Origin: Shewanella cutis
GTDB lineage: Bacteria > Pseudomonadota > Gammaproteobacteria > Enterobacterales > Shewanellaceae
Direction of reading: 5' to 3'
Assembly (NCBI RefSeq): GCF_022410515.1
Contig: NZ_JACSDI010000019.1
Span: 1-64,000, forward strand
DNA: 64,000 nucleotides
The number at the start of each line of letters is the position of its first letter. The first letter of the stretch is position 1. Under the pieces are notes generated by a model. That model did not search any database. It saw nothing but the letters and a program-made list of their open reading frames with translations, and had not been told where the DNA came from. Shown here in pieces: positions 53,426-61,000 of the stretch. The translations under genes and the position numbers were made by a program.

Positions 53426-55412
53426 TATCAGGCAGAACAGGGAACGTATTGAATTGACTCAGTTTGCACACGCGCTACTGCAATCTCGCTCTGCAGGTGA
53501 GGCTAAGCGGCTTATTGATCCTATATTGGCGCAGTTATGCCAATTGACGGGATTGGTGCTACATCCAGCATGTTTTCTCGATACTGAGGCGAGTATTACG
53601 GCTTTTGGCAAGGCGGTGTCACCAACAACTGCGGCGCAATGTGCGGAGGATCCTGAACGTAGCCGGGTATTTATTCAGGGAATTCATCAAGCGATACAAG
53701 ATAAGCTCGCAGCCAAGCCGGATTGTCCTGTGCAAATACTCTACGCAGGCACAGGGCCTTTCGCTTGGTTAATCTTAGCCTTATTGCCGTTATTTACGGC
53801 TGAGCAAGTGCGAGTAACCTTACTCGACATTCATCAAGCGTCATTGGAGTGTGTTGAAAAGTTGCTGGCATATTTCGACGTAGCTGACCGTGTGGAGGCT
53901 CTGGTCTGTGCCGATGCGACATGTTGGCAGCCTGTTGCGGGGCAAGACTTTGATTTAATTGTATCTGAAACCATGAAGCACTTACTGCAACAGGAGCCGC
54001 AGGTACAAATTTTTACGCATTTGCAAGCCTTTCTAAAGCCCGATGGTTGCCTGCTCCCTGAGTTGATTGAGTTGGATGCGTGGCTTGAAATTAAGGGCCA
54101 ACCACTGACTTATTTGGGACCCTTATTTAGCCTTGATTTACCCAACGCGCGTTTGCTTGCTCAGGGCGATGACTATTTGTTGAGCGGCAGTTTATTACTG
54201 CCAAACTATACTCTCCAACCTGTGAACCTAAAACTGACGACTCAAATCCGAGTATATGGTGATCATGTCTTAGCCGAGAACCAGTCCCAACTCACCTTAA
54301 GCCAATATAAGAAATCACTATGGCTTAACCCATTGGGTAGATTGAACTTTTATTACCGGCAGGGTGAGCATCCTGATTTTGTCTTCCAATACCAAGAGTA
54401 TAAATTGGAGCTCGCCGCAAGTGAGGATCTGAGCAGTTTAGGGATTTTCCATTTGCAACGTCTATGGCAAAAAAGTCAGTTGCAAAAACGAGGGCTGTGT
54501 TACTCGGTGCCAGTAAGTGAATGGAGCCTAGACAAAGCGCTGCTGGATCTTTGTGGTATAGGGTTAGAGCCTGGGATGAAGGCGCTCTATCGATATGATA
54601 ATCAGATTGATTTTGAAGCATTTATTCAGCGAGCGACCCAATTGACCGCAGCGGATATTGATGGCATCAACCAACGATTGCGCACCTTATCCGAAGGCAA
54701 GCAACAAAGCGTTGTCACCGACACTGCGGATGCTTCTGGCTTACCTACGGTTCTTACCGATGCTCAGCTCGCGTTTTGGCAACGGGAAGGTTATCTAGTC
54801 ATCCCGCAAGTGTTGTCAAAAGCGCAATGCGCCGCGAGTCGAGCCGTGATTTGGCAACAGCTTAGCGCGAATGAAAATGATCCATCAACTTGGTATCAGT
54901 CCCATGAGTTGATGCAGAAAATCATGCTGCAGTTATTTCGTCATCCTATCCTCGATGCCAATCGGCAAGCACCTCTAATCCGTCAAGCCTTTGAACAATT
55001 ATGGCAGCGAACTGATTTAGTGATGACGACTGACCGAGTGAGTTTTAACCCTCCTGAAACGCCCACTTGGCAGTTTCCTGGCCCCAATATGCATTGGGAC
55101 ATGCCACTGCAACTACCTGTGCCATTTGGAACACAAGGATTAATTTATCTTACGGATACCCCTGCCGAGCACGGGGCATTTTGCTGTGTTCCCGGCTTTC
55201 ACCTCAAAATTGAAACCTGGCTACAGGAACAAAACAAGACTGATATGGAGTTGCAGCAACAGCATTGGGACGAGTGGCCGATTAAACCTATCGCCGCGAG
55301 CGCAGGGGATTTAATTATTTGGCACCATGCCTTGCCCCATGGACCGACGCCAAATCGAGGCGTGTTACCACGTATGGTGCAGTACATTAATTTCTATCCA
55401 ATGGCCAGCTAA
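53403..55412 (+). CDS. Fusion of PRMT-like SAM methyltransferase and phytanoyl-CoA-dioxygenase-like domain
   Basis: This 669-residue two-enzyme protein has a class I methyltransferase domain at about 105-250: SAM loop QILYAGTGPFAWL (111-123), then VTLLDIH and LIVSETMKHLL. The SET-MKH part recalls the PRMT double-E loop. A middle beta-rich part follows. A PhyH-type dioxygenase domain covers about 448-669 (LTDAQLAFWQREGYLVIP), with HxD at MHWDMP and a distal His in WHHALPHG before LPRMVQYINF. It overlaps both neighbours (23 bp and 1 bp). Substrates unknown. Confidence 0.85.
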   Translation: MAQRLKPDIRQNRERIELTQFAHALLQSRSAGEAKRLIDPILAQLCQLTGLVLHPACFLDTEASITAFGKAVSPTTAAQCAEDPERSRVFIQGIHQAIQDKLAAKPDCPVQILYAGTGPFAWLILALLPLFTAEQVRVTLLDIHQASLECVEKLLAYFDVADRVEALVCADATCWQPVAGQDFDLIVSETMKHLLQQEPQVQIFTHLQAFLKPDGCLLPELIELDAWLEIKGQPLTYLGPLFSLDLPNARLLAQGDDYLLSGSLLLPNYTLQPVNLKLTTQIRVYGDHVLAENQSQLTLSQYKKSLWLNPLGRLNFYYRQGEHPDFVFQYQEYKLELAASEDLSSLGIFHLQRLWQKSQLQKRGLCYSVPVSEWSLDKALLDLCGIGLEPGMKALYRYDNQIDFEAFIQRATQLTAADIDGINQRLRTLSEGKQQSVVTDTADASGLPTVLTDAQLAFWQREGYLVIPQVLSKAQCAASRAVIWQQLSANENDPSTWYQSHELMQKIMLQLFRHPILDANRQAPLIRQAFEQLWQRTDLVMTTDRVSFNPPETPTWQFPGPNMHWDMPLQLPVPFGTQGLIYLTDTPAEHGAFCCVPGFHLKIETWLQEQNKTDMELQQQHWDEWPIKPIAASAGDLIIWHHALPHGPTPNRGVLPRMVQYINFYPMAS

Positions 55413-56581
55413 TGATTAATTTTAATGAACAACAGCAATGCTATTGGCAATTGCTGCATCAGCCTGAATCATTGTATTTACTGTATCAAGCGCAGGATGT
55501 TGAACATTTTGTTGCCTTGATGGCAGACTTCCTCAATTGGCCTGAGCTAAATTTAGAGCAGATGCTGGCATTTATTGCCTTACAGCAACCAAGCTTCATT
55601 CCGGATTTAGCACGCTTCAGCCAAGTGTGGTTTCCTTCTCATTATCATGCTCAAACCAAAACAATCAGTTGGGTTCCTGTCTTTCAGCGGTTATCAAAAC
55701 CTTTCTTGGAGGACGATATCTGCGATGCTCGTCGTGGTTTACTGGCTAGTTTTATCCAGCCTCAAACCTTGCTCGAACCCTTATTATCCCAACGCGAAAG
55801 TTTGCCAGCGATCAATCCTAACTTGATGATTTTCCATTGGTCCCGTTGTGGGTCAACACTGGTTTCTAGCAGTTTTTCCCTACTCAATACCTGTCGAGTG
55901 CTGTCCGAATCAATGCTCTGTAGCGATGTTATGCATGATGGCGATTGGCCTTTGGTGCTAAAACCACAGTTGGTGGATTTATGTTTAAGGTTGCAGGGTC
56001 GATTGAGGCCAGATGAGCGTGAGCTAGTGATCAAGTGCAATGCGTGGGATTTAGCCTGTTGGCCCATGTTGCTGGCACTCTATCCAGACAGCCGAGTGCT
56101 ATGTTTGATGCGCCATCCCAGAGATATTTTGGCTTCGCATCAACGAGAAGCTGGGATGCATATGGCGGGGCGGGTAAATGCCTTATCTTCCTCAGTGTTA
56201 CCACTTGTTGATAACAGGAGTGGGGAGGTTAGCGTGGAAGCTTTGCGGATTGGCGTCTTGCAATATTTTGCCCAGCAAACCTATGCGCTATATCAATCTG
56301 GCCGAGGCTTGGTATTGGATTATCAGCAATTAAAAGTGTTTAAACCGACCACACTCTGCGCCATGTTGGAATGGCCGTTGTCTGCCGAGGATATTGAACG
56401 CTGGCAAACGCACAGGCGTTTTGATGCAAAGCAGCAAGGGCAATTGTTTACGCCCATGGTACCCACGCACTCTTTTACCCCATTAAATGAATCACAAGCT
56501 ATCTCATGGCAGCTGTTATTGAATGCTTATGAGCAACTGTTACAACTTCTAGATCGAGATGAAAACCATGATGCTAGTTGA
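55412..56581 (+). CDS. Sulfotransferase family protein
   Basis: This 389-residue protein has the 5'-phosphosulfate loop FHWSRCGSTLVSSSF (RCGSTL at 145-150) and the 3'-phosphate motif LCLMRHPRDILASHQREAG near 231. Together they mark PAPS-dependent sulfotransferases. Acceptor unknown: a glycan, tyrosine or lipid are all possible. The N-terminal ~130 residues do not match anything I recognise. TAATG links it to the upstream fusion gene with one shared base, and it overlaps the GNAT gene by 23 bp. Confidence 0.85.
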   Translation: MINFNEQQQCYWQLLHQPESLYLLYQAQDVEHFVALMADFLNWPELNLEQMLAFIALQQPSFIPDLARFSQVWFPSHYHAQTKTISWVPVFQRLSKPFLEDDICDARRGLLASFIQPQTLLEPLLSQRESLPAINPNLMIFHWSRCGSTLVSSSFSLLNTCRVLSESMLCSDVMHDGDWPLVLKPQLVDLCLRLQGRLRPDERELVIKCNAWDLACWPMLLALYPDSRVLCLMRHPRDILASHQREAGMHMAGRVNALSSSVLPLVDNRSGEVSVEALRIGVLQYFAQQTYALYQSGRGLVLDYQQLKVFKPTTLCAMLEWPLSAEDIERWQTHRRFDAKQQGQLFTPMVPTHSFTPLNESQAISWQLLLNAYEQLLQLLDRDENHDAS

Positions 56582-57077
56582 GTTAAATCCATTAACTGGC
56601 TTGAGCGTTCAGCCAGCCAATGCAAACGATAACCTATTTTTGGCAGAGCTTTTTTATTCAACAAAAACCTTCTTCTATGAGTTAGGGCTACCCGCTGGAA
56701 TCGCGCAAAGCATGCTGGAGCAACAGTATCGGCTACAGCAAGTCGCTTATCAGGAGCAATATCCCAATGCCATTACTTATATCTTGTTTTATCAACGGCA
56801 AGCGGTCGGCAAAGTGATGATCGATATTAATGAGCATAGAATACATCTTGTTGATTTTATTATGGTGTCGACTATGCGAGGCCGTGGTTTGGGTTCGGCA
56901 GTGTTAGAGGCGGTTAAGCTTGAGGCGACGCAACGTCAGTTGCCTGTCCACTTATGCGTCGAGCGCGAAAATACTCAGGCTAAAAAGCTGTATCTGCGGC
57001 ATGGATTTAAGCTCGAAAGTTGTTCCGACACCCACGAATCGATGCAATGGACTTACATAGTGCGTGATTATTTCTAG
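56559..57077 (+). CDS. GNAT N-acetyltransferase
   Basis: This 172-residue GNAT-fold enzyme has the acetyl-CoA loop MRGRGLGSAVLEAVKLEA near 109, preceded by the beta strand HLVDFIMVST, and a closing NTQAKKLYLRHGFKLE. It would acetylate an amine, but the substrate is unknown. The start lies inside the sulfotransferase gene (23-bp overlap). No terminator-like hairpin follows directly before the collar gene. Confidence 0.87.
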   Translation: MKTMMLVELNPLTGLSVQPANANDNLFLAELFYSTKTFFYELGLPAGIAQSMLEQQYRLQQVAYQEQYPNAITYILFYQRQAVGKVMIDINEHRIHLVDFIMVSTMRGRGLGSAVLEAVKLEATQRQLPVHLCVERENTQAKKLYLRHGFKLESCSDTHESMQWTYIVRDYF

Positions 57078-57297
57078 TGATTTTTTGGGGCGCAATTGTG
57101 TTTGTCGATTTTTAAGATATGTTTAATTGTAAGCATATTGTTTTATTGAGGTTAATTATCTTGGTTAATCTTCCCATTCTGTGATGTGGATGATGTTGCA
57201 ATAAGCAAAAGGAACTCGCCGTCGATTAAATGTCGTGAGTAATGAAATCGTTGAAAAACGCTACATAGACAAAATCGTAATTTTAAGGAGAAAAACA

Positions 57298-57933
57298 ATG
57301 TCAGATCCATTTATTGGAGAAATCCGCATGTTCGCTGGTAATTTCGCTCCCCGTGGCTGGGCGCTTTGCAATGGACAGTTATTGGCCATTTCCACCAACA
57401 GCGCGCTCTTCTCTCTTCTGGGTACAACCTATGGTGGCAATGGCACCACAACTTTTGGATTGCCTAACTTGCAAAGCCGTACTCCTGTGGGTACAGGAAC
57501 TGGGGGAGGTTTGACAACAGTTGCTCTTGGGCAGAGCTCAGGTGCTGAGAACATCAATCTTACAACCAATCAGCTACCTATTCATACACCAACAGCCACT
57601 TTCGCTGGCAATGCAAGTAGTGTGGCTGCAACGGTTGATGTTGCTACCACTACTGGCACTGCAATGGTTCCTCCTGCAACGGGTGCGACTACCTACCTCT
57701 CTGCTACGACAGCGAAGGCGGGGCCTGCAAATGTTGCGTTTAATGGATTGTTTACTGGTACGGCGCCAGACTCTACAAAGGCTAGCCTCGGTGGAGTGCA
57801 GGGTAGCGTAACACCAACAGGCTCGGTCACCGTCAATCCTGTTGGTGGAGGACAGCCTGTCGGAATTCGCAATCCTTACTTGGGTATGAATTTTATTATC
57901 GCGTTGGAGGGTATTTATCCGTCACGTAATTAA
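57298..57933 (+). CDS. Phage-tail-collar domain protein (microcystin-dependent-protein-like)
   Basis: This 211-residue protein has a tail-collar domain (MSDPFIGEIRMFAGNFAPRG, WALCNGQLLAIS, NSALFSLLGTTYGG, TTTFGLPNLQSRTPVGTGTG) and a Gly/Thr/Ala-rich beta part, ending VGIRNPYLGMNFIIALEG. Phage relatives sit in tail fibres, while cellular MdpB-type relatives exist without phage. No signal peptide is seen. ATG 57298 is chosen for AAGGAG upstream; the longer frame from 57235 lacks one. The 57078-57297 region is AT-rich and may hold its promoter. Confidence 0.88.
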   Translation: MSDPFIGEIRMFAGNFAPRGWALCNGQLLAISTNSALFSLLGTTYGGNGTTTFGLPNLQSRTPVGTGTGGGLTTVALGQSSGAENINLTTNQLPIHTPTATFAGNASSVAATVDVATTTGTAMVPPATGATTYLSATTAKAGPANVAFNGLFTGTAPDSTKASLGGVQGSVTPTGSVTVNPVGGGQPVGIRNPYLGMNFIIALEGIYPSRN

Positions 57934-57960
57934 CGTTGGATAATTGCTATTAAATTAATT

Positions 57961-58001
57961 CAGTAATCCAGAGGGAATTAAATCTTCTGGATTGCTGGTT
58001 T
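57961..58001 (+). terminator. Hairpin between the collar gene and the giant repeat-protein gene
   Basis: CAGTAATCCAGA at 57961-57972 pairs with TCTGGATTGCTG at 57986-57997 (one wobble) around a 13-base loop, followed by GTTTTAG. It may end or attenuate collar transcription before the giant gene, whose ribosome site (AGGGGG) lies about 45 bases on. Confidence 0.6.
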
Positions 58002-58056
58002 TAGCTACTTTAGCTAAATCAAAAATTTTCGTACACAGCGATTAAGGGGGCTTAAT

Positions 58057-61000
58057 ATGTCATGCTGCAAAACAGATCATCCCGATGATCGATATCAAAC
58101 TCCGGCTTGTGGATTCGTAAACATAAATACGGGCATTAAGTGGATCGTTCAACTGGGTTTTGCAGCAGTAGTGTTGCTAAGTATGAGTGTCAATGCGGCT
58201 TCAATTCCTTCTAATGTCATTGTAGATTTCAATGCTTCTGGTTTTGTTGAGAGCGCAGACCATGGGGCAAATGTTTTTACACAGGGTGACTTTAAAATAA
58301 CTTACAGCGCCGCTAACTGGTTTCAGGATACGGATGATGGTCAGAGTAATTCTGCCGGGTTATTTGCAGGTATGTATTCTGGAGTTGAAGCAATTACTGT
58401 CGAAACCACCTCGGGCAATGAATTTGACTTCGTTAGTTTTTACATCAATGCATTTGGTGGTGGTTTTGCCTCGGTTGAGGGCTTTAGAAACGGATCATCT
58501 GTTGGGACTCAAAGTACTGGGTCAGGCTTTGGTCAGGCTAATGGCTCATTTACTGTAACGTTAAACAACAATCCCTTTGATAATGTTGACAAGGTAGTTA
58601 TTACTTCAAATAGCAGCGGTTATTTTGATGTATTTGATAGCTTTGTATTAAATACGGTTCCTGATATCACCCCTCCAACAGTCACCAGCGTAGGTGTGCC
58701 TTCGAATGCAACTTATATCACTGGGCAATCACTGAGTTTCACCGTTAATACCAGCGAAAACGTCATCGTGAACACTGGTGGTGGAACTCCCCGCATCGCA
58801 TTGACCATTGGCGCCACAACCAAATACGCAACCTACTCGTCGGGATCTGGAACCGCTGCGCTTGTCTTCAGTTACACGGTTGAGAGTGGTTTGGTTGATT
58901 CTGACGGTATTACCATAGGTGCGCTTGGTTTGAACGGCGGAACCTTGAAGGATGCTGCCAATAATGACATGACGCTGACGCTAAATTCCGTCGGCTCCAC
59001 AACCGGTGTTCTTGTGGATAGTACAGCACCCACCGTTTCTTCTGTGACAGCCAGTACAGCCAATGGCACTTATAAAGTGGGTGATAGCATCAGTATCCAA
59101 GTCAACTTCAGTGAAGCGGTTACAGTAACTGGCACGCCGCAATTAACCCTTGAAACAGGCACAACAGATCGCACGATTAATTATGCGAGCGGTAGCGGTT
59201 CAAGCACCCTTACATTTAGCTACACCATTCAGTCCGGTGATAGCTCAAACGATTTGGATTATGTCGCCACCAATTCATTGTCGTTAAATGGTGGCACTAT
59301 TCGCGATGCGGCCACCAATAATGCGATCCTTACACTGGCTTCACCCGGAGCGGCTAATTCATTAGGTGCTAACAAAGCGCTGGTTGTGGATGGCGTTACA
59401 CCGTCGGTAACCAGCACAGCTCCTGTTGGTGGCGCGGTATCAACGGACACCAGCGTGGATTTCACCGTGAATTTCAGTGAGTCTGTCAGCAATATTTCCA
59501 CTGACGATTTCGCTTTGGGTACTACGGGTAGTGCAACAGGCACGATTGCTAGTGTATCTGCGAGTTCAGGCTCCAGTGTGACAGTGACGGTGAGTAGCAT
59601 TACTGGCAATGGTACGATAAAGCTCAATCTAAACGGTTCCACCAATATTTCTGATGCGGCTGGCAATGCTGGCCCGGCTGCTTATACCAGTGGTACGACC
59701 CATATGGTCGCCATTCCAACGGCACCGGATGCTCCCACCATAGGGGTTGCAACAGCAGGTGATGGACAGGTTTCCGTCTCCTTTACTGCGCCGTCCAATA
59801 ACGGCGGCTCGGCGATTACCGGTTACACCGTGACTTCCAGCCCCGGCGGTATTACTGCAGGTGGTAATGGATTCACAACGTCTCCGATAACGGTGACTGG
59901 CCTTACGAATGGTACGGCTTATACTTTTACGGTAACCGCAACTAATGCCATTGGAACAAGCTCTGCCTCCGCGGCTTCCAATTCAGTGGTGCCCAAAGTT
60001 AATCAAACAATTACTTTCAATAATCCCGGCGCACAGAATTTTGGTACCAGTCCGACCCTAAGTGCGACCTCTAGCTCGGGCTTGACGGTCAGCTTCTCAT
60101 CTTCAACGACGGGGATCTGTACAATCACCTCTGGAGGTGCGCTGACCTTTGTTAACTCTGGCTCATGTACTATCGATGCGGACCAAGCTGGGAATGCTGC
60201 TACCAATGCTGCAACGACGGTAAGCCAAACCTTTAGCGTTAATGCCGTCGCGCCTAGTGCCCCAACTATTGGCTCCGCAACCGCGGGTGACACTCAAGCA
60301 TCGGTTAGCTTTACAGCTCCCGCCAGCACTGGTGGAGCACCGATCCTTGCCGGAGGCTACACTGTTACCGCTAGCCCCGGTGGTGCAACGGGTACTGGAT
60401 CTGGTTCGCCGATCACAGTCACAGGGCTGACTAACGGAGTCACCTATACTTTTACCGTTACAGCGACTAACTCCGCAGGAACGGGTGCAGCATCAGCAGC
60501 ATCCAATTCAGTTACACCCGCATCGCCTCAAACCATTACTTTTGCTAACCCTGGGGCGCAGAATTTTGGAACGTCACCCAATTTGTCTGCCAGCTCAACA
60601 TCAGGTTTAACCGTCAGCTTTAGCTCATCGACCATAGGGGTATGTACGGTTAGCGGTTCAACTTTGACTTTTGTCACTGCAGGTACTTGTACCATCAACG
60701 CTGAGCAGGCTGGTAATTCGTCCTATCTGGCCGCCGCCACGGTCAGCAGAACATTTATAGTAAATCCTGTTGTACCTAGTGCGCCAACAATTGGCACAGC
60801 AACTGCTGGAGATACTCAGGCCAGTGTTGCCTTTGTTGCTCCAACTAATACTGGTGGCACTTCGATTACGGGCTATACCGTGAGCGTCAGCCCGCCGGAT
60901 GTTGCCCCTGTTAATGGTGCCAGTTCGCCAATTTTAGTGACAGGCTTGACCAATGGCCAAGCTTATACATTCACTGTTACCGCCGATAACTCGGCGGGTA

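Noticed and set aside
57298..57933. Prophage remnant
   Set aside because: Only the collar domain is phage-like; no other phage gene or attachment site is visible within the window.
58872..60293. Long minus-strand frames inside the giant gene
   Set aside because: They are Val/Pro/Ala-rich shadows of Thr/Ser/Gly-rich repeats on the plus strand and have no ribosome sites.
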